A stretch of DNA of 64,000 nucleotides from an uncultured Oscillibacter sp. (GCF_900546705.1 NZ_URDP01000002.1:33807-97806); one strand, 5' to 3'. Counted from the stretch's first letter, positions 14,104-22,909 are shown. Program-made: numbers and translations. The notes: generated from the sequence alone by a model not told the origin.

Positions 14104-15691
14104 GCCGCTGCGCGGGAGCCTGTTCGGGCTTCTGGCCAAAAACTACCTGCTCTTCACACTGACGCTGCTGGCCATTGTGGGCAGCGTGTTTGCCCTGTGG
14201 AACATGTGGCTGACGGGGCTTTACCGCCCGGCGGACTGGGCGGCGCTGCTGGCGGACGACGCCCTGGTCCAGGGGTACTACGACCACCTCACCCGGTACC
14301 TGGGCCGCACGGGCAGTGCCTTTGCGGTCTACGACGCCCAGGGAGCGCTGGTGTACGCCTCCACCGGGGACTTCGACCCAGCCTATACCCTCCAGGAGCT
14401 GGACTGCGTGGGCGTCTACAGCGCCGACACCATGATCAGCGAATACGACATCCGGGAGGACGACGGCACGGTGCGCCACCTGTTCATCCGCCACCGGTAC
14501 GACGATTACGGCGCCGCCCTGGAGGACATCATGGTGCTCAGCCAGGACTACCGGGTGGTGTTCGGCGGCTTCGGCGACGGGCGGCGGGCCTACACGCCCC
14601 GGGAGTTCCAGCTGCTCTCCGGCACCCGCTATCCCGCCTCCCGCCTGTTCCGCAGCGACTTCACCTCCTCGTCGGGCCAGGCGCTGACGCTGCTGCTGCG
14701 GGACGCGGTGGTGGACGAGGACGCCTACTTCCGCCGCTACAACGCCTCCTGGCGCATCTGGCTTTTGGTGATTCCCCTGTACCTGGCGGACGCGGGCGTG
14801 TTTATCTGGTGGCTGAAAAACAAGATCGGCCGCCCGCTGCGGCGGCTCAACGACGCGGTGGCCGCCCAGTCGGCGGGCCGGATCAGCCGGGTGGGGGACT
14901 GCGGCGGCACCTGGGAGATCCGGCGGATCGGCGAGAGCTTCGACCGCTTTTCCGACCGTCTGGCCCAGAGCGAGGCGGAGCGGCGGCGGCTGGACGAGGG
15001 CCGTCAGAAGCTCATCGCGGACATCTCCCACGACCTCAAGACCCCCATCACCGTCATCGCCGGCTACATTGACGCCATCTGCGACGGCAAGGTGCCTCCC
15101 CAGGAGACGGAGCGGTACCTGCGGGCCATCCAGGGCAAGGCCCGGACCCTGACGGCCCTGGTGGACGCGTTCCACGAGTACAGCAAGGTAGAGCACCCGG
15201 AGTACGTGCTCCACCCCCGCCCCACGGACCTGGCGGAGTTTCTGCGGGAATACCTGGCGGCCAAGTACGACGAGATCGACCTGGCCGGCTTTTCCCTCAG
15301 CATCTCCATTCCGGACCAGCCCGTCTTCTGCGCTCTGGACGCCCTGCAGTTTGGCCGGGTGCTGGACAACCTGCTCTCCAACGCCCTGCGCCACAACCGG
15401 CTGGGCACCGTGCTCTACTTCGACCTGGAGACCGGCGGCGGCACGGCGCTGGTGCGCATAGGCGACAACGGCGCCGGCATCCCGCCCGACCGGGCCAAAC
15501 GGATCTTCGAGCCTTTCGTGGTGGGCAGCGACGCCCGCACCGGCGGCGGCAGCGGCCTGGGCCTGGCCATCACCCGGCGCATCATGGAAAAGCACGGAGG
15601 CACCATCGCCCTGGCCGCCCGGCCGGCGCCGGGCCGGAGCACGGAGTTTCTCCTGCGCCTGCCCCTGTGCCCCCGTCCGGAGGGCCCGTAA
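14093..15691 (+). CDS. Membrane sensor histidine kinase (532 aa)
   Basis: Partner of the upstream regulator. TM1 is at about 17-38, followed by a large extracellular sensor of about 180 residues. TM2 at about 220-242 leads to a HAMP segment. The HisKA box LIADISHDLKTPIT has phosphorylation site H313. The ATPase has N-box LDNLLSNALRHN, G1 DNGAGIPPD and G2 GGGSGLGLAI. The start must be the TTG at 14093 inside the regulator's 3' end, since TM1 begins soon after. The signal is unknown; the extracytoplasmic domain has no recognisable fold by eye. Confidence 0.93.
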   Translation: MKNKPLRGSLFGLLAKNYLLFTLTLLAIVGSVFALWNMWLTGLYRPADWAALLADDALVQGYYDHLTRYLGRTGSAFAVYDAQGALVYASTGDFDPAYTLQELDCVGVYSADTMISEYDIREDDGTVRHLFIRHRYDDYGAALEDIMVLSQDYRVVFGGFGDGRRAYTPREFQLLSGTRYPASRLFRSDFTSSSGQALTLLLRDAVVDEDAYFRRYNASWRIWLLVIPLYLADAGVFIWWLKNKIGRPLRRLNDAVAAQSAGRISRVGDCGGTWEIRRIGESFDRFSDRLAQSEAERRRLDEGRQKLIADISHDLKTPITVIAGYIDAICDGKVPPQETERYLRAIQGKARTLTALVDAFHEYSKVEHPEYVLHPRPTDLAEFLREYLAAKYDEIDLAGFSLSISIPDQPVFCALDALQFGRVLDNLLSNALRHNRLGTVLYFDLETGGGTALVRIGDNGAGIPPDRAKRIFEPFVVGSDARTGGGSGLGLAITRRIMEKHGGTIALAARPAPGRSTEFLLRLPLCPRPEGP

Positions 15692-15699
15692 CAGGCAAA

Positions 15700-15734
15700 A
15701 AAGGGACGGCATGGCCAAGCCATGCCGTCCCTTT
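15700..15734. terminator. Bidirectional terminator
   Basis: 16-bp stem AAAGGGACGGCATGGC / GCCATGCCGTCCCTTT around a tiny loop. It separates the kinase gene from the convergent anti-sigma gene. Confidence 0.9.
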
Positions 15735-15750
15735 CCCCGTTCACGCTCCG

Positions 15751-16365
15751 TCAGCCCTCGATCAGCGCACCGCTCCAGTCGTAGGTGTCGGTCCAGGTCC
15801 GCTCCCCGATAAAGTGCACCCGCTCCGTGACGGTTCCCCGGGTCCGGTGCTCATAGCGGATCTCAAATTGCAGGAAAATGGTCTTCCCCTCCCACTGGGC
15901 GCTCTGGGTGCCCCGGACGGCCTCAATGGACGTGATGTCGTCTTTTTCGGCAGAGCCGTCCAGATAGCGCTGCACCAGCTCCTCGCGGTACTTGTCAAAG
16001 ATGAAGGTGGCGTATCCGCCGGCACAGGCCGCCGCGTCCCAATCCACCGGCAGGCTGCGGATGCACAGATACCCGGCAGTGATCCCTCCCAGCAGGAGCA
16101 TGGCCGCCGCGAAGGCAATGACAAAGCCCTTGCGGAAGGCGCTTTTCCTGCCCCGTTTCCAGGCGGACGACGCCGCCCGGGCAATGGTTTCGTCCCGGAC
16201 CTGGGGATGCGCGGTGTCCAGGGCCTCCTCCATGAGCCGCAGCTCCCGCCGGCACCCGTCGCACACCCGCAGGTGGTCTTCCACCACGCGCCGGCTCTCC
16301 TGGCTGCACACGCCGTCATGGTACAGGGGAAGCAGGTCCCGGACCACTTCACAGTCCGCTTTCAT
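15751..16365 (-). CDS. Zinc-finger anti-sigma factor (204 aa)
   Basis: Holds the ECF sigma factor inactive at the membrane. The N-terminal ZAS/zf-HC2 domain has C5 and H31-x3-C35-x2-C38. A basic segment and one membrane helix (about 72-95) follow, then a ~105-residue extracytoplasmic domain ending WTDTYDWSGALIEG. GAGGAGGGATTTGG precedes the ATG. The gene overlaps the 3' end of the sigma gene by 17 nt, which fixes their stoichiometry. What the outer domain senses is unknown. Confidence 0.9.
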   Translation of the reverse strand: MKADCEVVRDLLPLYHDGVCSQESRRVVEDHLRVCDGCRRELRLMEEALDTAHPQVRDETIARAASSAWKRGRKSAFRKGFVIAFAAAMLLLGGITAGYLCIRSLPVDWDAAACAGGYATFIFDKYREELVQRYLDGSAEKDDITSIEAVRGTQSAQWEGKTIFLQFEIRYEHRTRGTVTERVHFIGERTWTDTYDWSGALIEG

Positions 16366-16840
16366 CCAAATCCCTCCTCAGCTTTGTTTTCGCACGGTAG
16401 AAGATCACCCGGGCCCAGCCCTCCGTTTTCCCGAACAGCTCTCCGATCTGGGAAAAGGGCAGCTCCCCGAACACCCGCAGGGAGAACACCTCTTTATAAG
16501 GCTCGCTGAGCCCGTGGAGCAGCACATGGAGCTTCCGGGCGGTCTCCCGGTCCGCCAGTGCGCTCTCCAGCTCCGGCGCCGTCCGGTCCGGCAGATCGGC
16601 GTCCGCCTCCGGGGCCCGGCGGCGCTGCTTTTTCACCGCAGTGAAATAGGTGTTTTTCGCGATCTGACAAAGCCAGACGTACATCTGGCAGGTTCCGTCA
16701 AACCGGTCCATGTGCATCATGGCCTTGTAAAAAGCCTCCTGGGTCACTTCCTCCGCCACGGCCCCGTTCCGGCACAGGGAGAACACATACTTGTACACAG
16801 TTTGGAAGTGCTCCGTGTAGATGGCCTCAAAGTCCGCCAT
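16349..16840 (-). CDS. ECF-type RNA polymerase sigma factor (163 aa)
   Basis: Sigma-70 region 2 (about 10-75: FQTVYKYVFSLCRNGAVAEEVTQEAFYKAM..., with the WLCQIAKNTYF DNA-contact helix) and region 4 (about 105-155: LSEPYKEVFSLRVFGELPFSQIGELFGKTEGWARVIFYRAKTKLR). No region 1.1 or 3, as expected for ECF factors. The anti-sigma gene follows with overlap. Probably autoregulated from the ECF-like promoter at 16861-16889. Divergent from the ABC operon at 17059, its likely target by position. Confidence 0.94.
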   Translation of the reverse strand: MADFEAIYTEHFQTVYKYVFSLCRNGAVAEEVTQEAFYKAMMHMDRFDGTCQMYVWLCQIAKNTYFTAVKKQRRRAPEADADLPDRTAPELESALADRETARKLHVLLHGLSEPYKEVFSLRVFGELPFSQIGELFGKTEGWARVIFYRAKTKLRRDLDESGL

Positions 16841-16860
16841 GGCATCACCCCCCGCACCTG

Positions 16861-16889
16861 TAAGACTGCGCCGGCGGAAAAACGTTTCA
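16861..16889 (-). promoter_or_regulatory. Candidate ECF-type promoter of the sigma/anti-sigma pair
   Basis: On the minus strand TGAAAC (16884-16889), about 17 nt, GTCTTA (16861-16866). An AAC-containing -35 with a GTC-containing -10 is the usual ECF pattern. The sigma ATG follows about 21 nt downstream. Confidence 0.4.
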
Positions 16890-16937
16890 GCTTCTTTTCA
16901 AAAACATACCATATTTTTCTCCCGCCGCACAGCCCCC

Positions 16938-16968
16938 GCGCCCCCGGAAAGTCTCCGGGGGCGCTTTT
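16938..16968 (+). terminator. Hairpin with plus-strand T-run in the sigma/ABC intergenic region
   Basis: GCGCCCCCGGA (16938-16948) / TCCGGGGGCGC (16954-16964), then TTTT. No plus-strand gene lies upstream after the kinase terminator. It may insulate the divergent units, or form in the sigma mRNA leader. Confidence 0.55.
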
Positions 16969-16989
16969 CTGTACGTTTCCTTTCCAAAT

Positions 16990-17017
16990 CTTAAACCGGC
17001 CTATATGGCGTTTAAAG
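16990..17017. promoter_or_regulatory. 28-bp near-palindrome upstream of the ABC operon
   Basis: CTTAAAC-CGGCC-TATA-TGGCG-TTTAAAG: the arms are complementary apart from a mismatch and a one-base offset. It lies 42 nt before the first gene and just upstream of a TATGAT (17028-17033). Candidate operator for a dimeric regulator; no bound protein can be named. Confidence 0.45.
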
Positions 17018-17058
17018 CCTGGGCCGCTATGATAGCCCACAGAAAGGAGGCGCGAGGC

Positions 17059-17787
17059 ATGAACGAAACGGATCTTCGCAGCCGGCCCATTATCGAGGTG
17101 AAAAACATCCGCAAGGAGTATCCCATCGGCGACGAGACGGTGGTGGCCCTCAAGCGCATCAACCTGAACGTCATGCGGGGAGAGATCTGCTGCATCTTCG
17201 GCACCTCCGGCTCCGGCAAGAGCACGCTGCTCAACCAGCTGGCCGGCATGGAAAAGCCCACCCGGGGCGAGGTGCGCATCGGCGGGGTACCCATCTCCCG
17301 GCTGAGCGAAAACCAGCTGGCGTCCTTCCGGCAAAAGCACCTGGGCTTCGTGTTCCAGTCCTACAACCTGCTGCCGGGCCTGACCGCCACGGAGAACGTG
17401 GCTCTGCCCCTGCTGTTCCGGGGGGTGTCCCGGCCGGAGCGGGAGGCGGCGGCCCGGAAGCTGCTGGCCCGGGTGGGCCTTTCCCACCGGCTGGACCACT
17501 TCCCCCGGCAGATGTCCGGCGGACAGCAGCAGCGGGCGGGCATCGCCCGGGCCTTCATTGCCCGGCCGGACGTGGTGTTCGCCGACGAGCCCACCGGCAA
17601 CCTGGACTCGAAAACCACCGTGGAGATCATGGAGATGATCTGCACCTTTGCCCGGGACTACCACCAGACCATCATTCTCGTCACCCACGACCCGGAGATG
17701 GCCTCCTACGCCGACCGGATCGTCACGCTCATTGACGGCGAGATCGTCTCAAACAAAGTCAACAAAAAGGAGAGAACCCACCCATGA
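17059..17787 (+). CDS. ABC transporter ATP-binding protein (MacB/LolD type, 242 aa)
   Basis: ATPase for the FtsX-like permease two genes downstream. Walker A GTSGSGKST, the Q-loop FQSYNLLPGLTATENV segment typical of LolD/MacB ATPases, signature MSGGQQQR and Walker B VVFADEPTGNLD are intact. These mechanotransmission ABC systems move no substrate through the membrane pore but power extracellular work or lipoprotein/peptide handling. AAAGGAGG precedes the ATG at 17059; an upstream in-frame ATG at 17005 has none. Overlaps the next gene by 4 nt. Confidence 0.92.
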   Translation: MNETDLRSRPIIEVKNIRKEYPIGDETVVALKRINLNVMRGEICCIFGTSGSGKSTLLNQLAGMEKPTRGEVRIGGVPISRLSENQLASFRQKHLGFVFQSYNLLPGLTATENVALPLLFRGVSRPEREAAARKLLARVGLSHRLDHFPRQMSGGQQQRAGIARAFIARPDVVFADEPTGNLDSKTTVEIMEMICTFARDYHQTIILVTHDPEMASYADRIVTLIDGEIVSNKVNKKERTHP

Positions 17788-19913
17788 ACAAGCGACTCAT
17801 TCACAGCGCCTGCGCGCTCTTCGCGATCCTGGCACTGCTCACCGCCGCCCTGCCCGCCGCCCGGGCCGAGGGTGGAACCCTGTTTGTCACCGGCTACACG
17901 GTCACCGTGGGGGACAAGCCCGCCTCCCGGCTGGAAAAGGGCGCCACGGCCACCATCACCGTCTCCGTCAAGGACACCAGCGACGGCAGCGGCACCTCCA
18001 GCCCAGGCACCCTGGACATCACCAAGCTGGACGACAGCTTCTCCGGCGGCACCATCTCCGTCGCCAAGACCTCCCCGGACGGGGCACCGCTGGTCTATGC
18101 GGTCACCGTCTCCGGCGTCCAGTACAAGGGCACGGGCCAGGTCCTGCGGCTCCAGGTGGGCCGCGCCGGTGAGCCGGAGACCTACCAGACCCTGGACGTG
18201 ACCATTACGGAGGCCCAGCCCTACGACCCGTCGGCCACGCCCAAGCGGGACTACGACGAGCCCAAGGAGCCCGCCCCCGCCCCCATGGTGCTGGTGTCCC
18301 GCAGCGAGATGGCCAAGCCCATCGAGGCCGGTCAGGAGATCGAGCTGGACGTGACCTTCCGCAATCTCAGCCCCATCCGGCTCAAGTCCCCGGTGGTGAC
18401 CTTCACCCCCTCGGACGCCCTCACCATCTCCGGCGGCACCACGTCCTTCGTCTTGGGGGACATCGCCGCCAAGCAGAGCGCCACGCTGACCATCCACGTC
18501 AAGGCCGCCAGCGCCATTCCCTCCCCCGCCCAGTCCCTGGGGGTGGAGATGAAGTTCAACTACAACAACAACGTCTCCACGGTCCAGGGCAGCATCACCG
18601 ACAAGATCGCCATTCCCGCCCTGGGCCGGGAGAACACCCCCCAGCCGGTGGTGGTGGTCACCCGCTCGCCCATGGAAAAGCCCATCAGTCCCGACGAGAC
18701 CCGGGAGGTGACCATCACTTTCAAGAATACCAGCACCTCCCGTCTGGTGTCCCCGGTGGCCACGGTGGCCCCCTCGGACTCCCTGCTCATTCTCAACGAC
18801 ACCTCCACCTTCGTCCTGGGGGACATCGCCCCCGGCGGCAGCCGGAGCATCAGCGTGCAGGTGAAGGCCCTCAAGGAGATCGCCTCCACCAACCAGTCCC
18901 TCAGCGCCGAGCTCAAGTACAGCTACGAAAGCGGCGGCATGCTCACCCAGGCCACCGCCTCCGACCGGGTCAACCTCTCCGCCGTGGTGCCCTCCAAGGC
19001 GGACACCCCGGTGCCCAACATCGTCATCCGCAGCTTCACCTACGGCGACGGCTCCGTGGCGGCGGGCAGCAGCTTCCCCCTGCGCTTTTCCTTTGAAAAT
19101 ACCGGCACCGTGAAAATCGAGAACATCGTGGTCACCGTGGACGGCGGCGAGAACTTCACCGTGGACGGCGGCACCAACACCTTCTATTATAAGTCCCTCT
19201 CCGCCGGCGGCGCTCAGACCCAGGAGGTGCCCATGCGGGCGGTGCCCAGCGGCAAAAGCGGCGCCCAGAGCATGGGGGTGGGATTCAAATATGAGTACCT
19301 GGACGGGGACAAGCGCACCGCCGCCAGCTCCGATATCCGCATCTCCGTCCCCATCTACCAGCCCGACCGGTTCCAGATCAACGCCCCGGTGGTCCCGGAG
19401 ACCGTGAACGTGGGCGAGGAGGCGGAGGTCACCATGGCCTACGTGAACAAGGGCAAGGACGACATCTCCAACGTGGAGGCCACGGTGGAGGGCGACGGGG
19501 TGGAGACTCCCGCCCGCACCCAGTACCTGGGCAACATCACCGCCGGCACCAGCGGCTCCATCGGCTTCGCTCTCTCCCCCACCCAGGCAGGGCCTGTGGA
19601 CGTGGTGCTGAAGATCTCCTACGAAAACGCGGACCAGCAGATCCAGGTCAAGACGTTCCCCGTCACCCTCCGGGCCGAGGAGCTGCCGCCCCCCGACGAC
19701 TTCGGCGGCGAGGAGATGATGGCCGAGGAGAGCGGCCTGCCCTGGCTGTGGATCGGCCTTGGCGCCGCGGCGGTGATCGCCATCGTGGTCGTTGTGGTGA
19801 TCCGGCGGAAAAAGCGGGCCGGGACCGACGACGAGGGCTGGACGGACTGGGCAGACGAAACGCCCGACGGCGCGGCGGACAGTGCGGAAAACGAGGCCGG
19901 GAAAGAGAGCTGA
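17784..19913 (+). CDS. Secreted, membrane-anchored repeat protein with CARDB-like domains (709 aa)
   Basis: Signal peptide (1-28, cleaved after AARA) and one C-terminal membrane helix (about 653-675) followed by an RRKKR stop-transfer and an acidic cytoplasmic tail. Between them lie beta-rich domains of about 110-120 residues starting near 166, 287, 410 and 527. The first two share RSxMxKPI, a central xSDxLxI and FVLGDIA. These resemble CARDB/NPCBM-associated immunoglobulin-like domains of cell-surface proteins. It sits between the ATPase and permease genes with a 4-nt overlap upstream and 3 nt downstream, so it is probably the extracytoplasmic partner of that ABC complex. Exact role unknown. 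Confidence 0.85.
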   Translation: MNKRLIHSACALFAILALLTAALPAARAEGGTLFVTGYTVTVGDKPASRLEKGATATITVSVKDTSDGSGTSSPGTLDITKLDDSFSGGTISVAKTSPDGAPLVYAVTVSGVQYKGTGQVLRLQVGRAGEPETYQTLDVTITEAQPYDPSATPKRDYDEPKEPAPAPMVLVSRSEMAKPIEAGQEIELDVTFRNLSPIRLKSPVVTFTPSDALTISGGTTSFVLGDIAAKQSATLTIHVKAASAIPSPAQSLGVEMKFNYNNNVSTVQGSITDKIAIPALGRENTPQPVVVVTRSPMEKPISPDETREVTITFKNTSTSRLVSPVATVAPSDSLLILNDTSTFVLGDIAPGGSRSISVQVKALKEIASTNQSLSAELKYSYESGGMLTQATASDRVNLSAVVPSKADTPVPNIVIRSFTYGDGSVAAGSSFPLRFSFENTGTVKIENIVVTVDGGENFTVDGGTNTFYYKSLSAGGAQTQEVPMRAVPSGKSGAQSMGVGFKYEYLDGDKRTAASSDIRISVPIYQPDRFQINAPVVPETVNVGEEAEVTMAYVNKGKDDISNVEATVEGDGVETPARTQYLGNITAGTSGSIGFALSPTQAGPVDVVLKISYENADQQIQVKTFPVTLRAEELPPPDDFGGEEMMAEESGLPWLWIGLGAAAVIAIVVVVVIRRKKRAGTDDEGWTDWADETPDGAADSAENEAGKES

Positions 19914-19916
19914 CCC

Positions 19917-21251
19917 ATGAGCAAAAACGACATCTTCCGCATGTGCGTGCAAAACCTCCTGCGCCGCAAGTCCCGCACCTTTTTGACGGTGCTGGGCGTT
20001 CTGATCGGCTGCTGTTCCATCGTCATCATGGTATCCCTGGGCATCGGCATGAAGGAGTCCCAGGACCGGCTCCTGGCCCAGATGGGCGATCTGACCATCA
20101 TCACCGTCAGCGCCCCCCAGGGGGGCCGGGGCAAGACGAAGCTGGACGATCCCCTGGTCAAGAATCTGCGCACCATCTACGGGGTGGAGGCCGTCACCCC
20201 CAAGCAGACCCTGGAGGCGGACAGCATCCGCCTGGTCACCGGCACCGGCAAGCGCTATGTGTCCGAGTGGACCACGGTGGTGGGATTGGACACGGAGGCC
20301 ATGGACCAGATGGGCTACCAGCTCATCGACGGCACCGCCGTCCGCCGCAGCGGCGACGTAATCGCCGGGCAGTACCTGGCCTACGGCTTCAAGGACACCC
20401 TGCGTCCCGAAGGCCGGAACATGATCGACCGCTGGGGCGGTGAGCTGGATCTGGGCGGCACGGAATCCAACCTGCCGGACCCCTACTTCAACCCCCTGAA
20501 CCAGGACTACACCCTGGAGGTGGAGCTCCAGGGGAGCAAATTCTCCGTGCCCGTCCACGCCACCGGCGTTTCCAAGGAGGACTACTCCAAGGGGGCGGAG
20601 ACCTCCGACGGCATCATCATGAGCCTCTCGGACCTGAAAAAGCTGCTGGAAAAGGCCCCGGGCGTCAAGAAGAAGCTCTCCTACGACTCCGTGCTGGTGA
20701 AGGTCACCGACATCTCGGCGGTGGAGCGGGTGGAGGGCGAGATCAAGGCCATGGGGTACAACACCGAGTCCATGGAGAGCATCCGCAAGCCCATGGAGAA
20801 GGAGGCCCAGCAAAAGCAGATGATGCTGGGAGGCCTGGGCGCCATCTCGCTGTTCGTGGCGGCCCTGGGCATCACCAACACCATGATTATGTCCATCTCC
20901 GAGCGCACCCGGGAGATCGGCATCATGAAGGCCCTGGGCTGCTACGTGACGGACATCCGGATTCTCTTTTTGTCGGAGGCCGGGGCCATCGGCCTCATCG
21001 GCGGCCTTATCGGCTGCATCATCAGCTTCTGCGCCTCCGTCATCATCAACCTGATATCCCTGGGGGTATCGCCGGACAACCTGCTGCCCGCCCTGCTGGG
21101 CGGCGAGGGCGTCAGCCGGGTCTCCGTGATTCCCTGGTGGCTGCTGCTCTTTGCGGTGGTGTTTTCCGTGTTCATCGGCCTGGGCTCTGGCTACTACCCG
21201 GCCAACAAGGCCGTTGGGATTCCGGCCCTGGAGGCCATCAAAAGCGAGTGA
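19917..21251 (+). CDS. FtsX-like (MacB-type) ABC permease (444 aa)
   Basis: Four-helix permease: TM1 at about 22-45 after the RRKSRTFLTVLGVLIGCCSIV motif, a ~250-residue extracellular MacB periplasmic core-like domain, then TM2-TM4 (about 300-325, 350-385, 405-430). The TMIMSISERTREIGIMKALGC cytoplasmic coupling segment and the PANKAVGIPALEAIKSE tail are hallmarks of the family. It pairs with the ATPase at 17059. Closed by a strong terminator. Confidence 0.92.
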   Translation: MSKNDIFRMCVQNLLRRKSRTFLTVLGVLIGCCSIVIMVSLGIGMKESQDRLLAQMGDLTIITVSAPQGGRGKTKLDDPLVKNLRTIYGVEAVTPKQTLEADSIRLVTGTGKRYVSEWTTVVGLDTEAMDQMGYQLIDGTAVRRSGDVIAGQYLAYGFKDTLRPEGRNMIDRWGGELDLGGTESNLPDPYFNPLNQDYTLEVELQGSKFSVPVHATGVSKEDYSKGAETSDGIIMSLSDLKKLLEKAPGVKKKLSYDSVLVKVTDISAVERVEGEIKAMGYNTESMESIRKPMEKEAQQKQMMLGGLGAISLFVAALGITNTMIMSISERTREIGIMKALGCYVTDIRILFLSEAGAIGLIGGLIGCIISFCASVIINLISLGVSPDNLLPALLGGEGVSRVSVIPWWLLLFAVVFSVFIGLGSGYYPANKAVGIPALEAIKSE

Positions 21252-21260
21252 AATCGCCCG

Positions 21261-21294
21261 CCGGGGAAGGACAACGTCCTTCCCCGGTTTTTTT
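21261..21294 (+). terminator. Terminator of the ABC/surface-protein operon
   Basis: CCGGGGAAGGA / TCCTTCCCCGG with a 5-nt loop, followed by T7. Confidence 0.92.
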
Positions 21295-21345
21295 CGTCCG
21301 CAGACGCAAAAAAGGGCGCCCGGCGGCGAAACAGGGAAAAAGCGG

Positions 21346-21374
21346 TTGCATCCTCGGCACGTCCATAGTACAAT
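21346..21374 (+). promoter_or_regulatory. Sigma-A promoter of the sodium:alanine symporter gene
   Basis: TTGCAT (21346-21351), 17 nt, TACAAT (21369-21374); about 90 nt of leader follow. Confidence 0.75.
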
Positions 21375-21468
21375 GGTAGGGCCCGGCGCATTGGCGCTTT
21401 AAATGCATAGAGTCTCCCCATTCCGGGCGGCCGGATTTCCCGGCACCATCACTTAGGAGGCATGTTTC

Positions 21469-22854
21469 ATGGAATTCATCGTCCAGCTCATCTCCCGGGC
21501 CTACGGCCTTTTGTGGGGCGATCTCATTACGCTGCCCCTGCCCGGCGGCGGCAGCGTGGGGCTTTCCCTGCTGGTGCTGCTGCTGATCCCCACGGGCGTT
21601 TTCTTCACCCTCCGCACCCGCTTTCTCCCGGTGCGATTGTTTCCGGAAATGCTCCGGCTGACGGTGGAAAAGCGGGGCACCGACGGCAGCGCCATCTCAG
21701 GTCTCCAGGCCCTCATCATCTCCACGGCCACCCGGGTGGGCATGGGCAACCTGATCGGCGTGGTGGCGGCCATCTCCGCCGGCGGTGCCGGGGCCGTGTT
21801 CTGGATGTGGCTCTCGGCCCTCATCGGCTCGTCCACCGCCTTTGTGGAGGCCACGCTGGCCCAGCTGCACAAGCAGCCCGATCCCCTGTACGGAGGCTAC
21901 CGGGGCGGCCCCGCCTACTATATCCACGATTTTCTGGCCAAGGGCCGCCGCAAGTCCCTCATCGCCGTGCTCTTCGCCGTCTCGGGCCTCATCTGCTGGT
22001 GCGGCATCAGCCAGGTCATCAGCAACTCCGTTTCCTCCGCGTTCTACAACGCCTTCTCCGTGCCGCCCCTCTATACCACCGTGGCGCTGGTGGCGGTGGC
22101 CGCCGTCATCGTACTGCGGAAAAACGCCACGGTGAAGGTGCTGGACGTGCTGGTGCCCATCATGGCCGGGTGCTACTTTCTCATGACCATCTTCCTGATC
22201 GTGAAAAACGCCGCGCTGCTGCCGGCCGTGTTCTCCCAGATCTTCGAGGAGGCCTTCGGCATCCGCCAGGCGGTGGCCGGCGGCTTCGGCGCCGTGCTGA
22301 TGCAGGGGGTCAAGCGGGGGCTTTTCTCCAATGAGGCCGGCTCCGGCTCCGCCCCCTGCGCGGCTGCCGCGGCGGATATCTCCCACCCGGCCAAGGCGGG
22401 ACTTTTGCAGGCCTTCGGCGTGTTTCTGGACACCATCGTCATCTGCTCGTGCACGGCCATGATCATGCTGCTGACTCCGGCGGAGAAGATCGCGGGCCTT
22501 TCCGGCATGGACCTGCTCCAGACGGCCATGGACTACCACCTGGGCTCCTTCGGCGTGGTGTTCATCGCGCTGATCTTGCTGCTGTTCAGCTTCTCCACCT
22601 TCATCGGCGTGCTGTTCTACGCCCGGTCCAACGTGGCCTACCTCTTCGGGGACAACTGGGCCTCTCAGACAGCTTACAAGGTTCTGGCCCTGGGCATGCT
22701 CTTTGTGGGAGGCCTGGCCGCCTACACCTTCGTATGGGACCTGGGCGACGTGGGCATCGGTCTGATGACCGTGTTCAACATCGCGGTGATCCTGCCCATG
22801 TCCCGGGAGGCCCTGGCCTCTTTGCGGGAATACGAGTCCCTGCGCCGCCGCTGA
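21469..22854 (+). CDS. Sodium:alanine/glycine symporter, AGCS family (461 aa)
   Basis: About 11 membrane helices. AGCS landmarks are GGGSVGLSLLVLLL..GVFFTLRTRFLPVR near the N-terminus, ISTATRVGMGNLIGV (the sodium-site region, about 85-100), GGYRGGPAYYI and the KRGLFSNEAGSGSAP signature (about 282-296). It imports small neutral amino acids with sodium. AGGAGG precedes the ATG. Single-gene unit with its own promoter and terminator. Confidence 0.94.
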   Translation: MEFIVQLISRAYGLLWGDLITLPLPGGGSVGLSLLVLLLIPTGVFFTLRTRFLPVRLFPEMLRLTVEKRGTDGSAISGLQALIISTATRVGMGNLIGVVAAISAGGAGAVFWMWLSALIGSSTAFVEATLAQLHKQPDPLYGGYRGGPAYYIHDFLAKGRRKSLIAVLFAVSGLICWCGISQVISNSVSSAFYNAFSVPPLYTTVALVAVAAVIVLRKNATVKVLDVLVPIMAGCYFLMTIFLIVKNAALLPAVFSQIFEEAFGIRQAVAGGFGAVLMQGVKRGLFSNEAGSGSAPCAAAAADISHPAKAGLLQAFGVFLDTIVICSCTAMIMLLTPAEKIAGLSGMDLLQTAMDYHLGSFGVVFIALILLLFSFSTFIGVLFYARSNVAYLFGDNWASQTAYKVLALGMLFVGGLAAYTFVWDLGDVGIGLMTVFNIAVILPMSREALASLREYESLRRR

Positions 22855-22874
22855 CGGCATCCCCTGCGGCAAAC

Positions 22875-22908
22875 AAAAAATCACAGCTCTTTCGAGCTGT
22901 GATTTTTT
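22875..22908. terminator. Bidirectional terminator
   Basis: AAAAAATCACAGCT / AGCTGTGATTTTTT stem, T-rich on both strands. Shared by the symporter and the convergent TPM-domain gene. Confidence 0.92.
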
Positions 22909-22909
22909 C

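Noticed and set aside
17706..20813. A 1035-aa open frame on the minus strand opposite the repeat protein and permease
   Set aside because: Codon-bias shadow; Gly/His/Asp-rich text without motifs, opposite genes with clear family signatures and ribosome sites.
21346..21440. tRNA-like look of the sequence before the sodium:alanine symporter
   Set aside because: No acceptor or T-arm pairing could be found; the bases fit a sigma-A promoter and leader.
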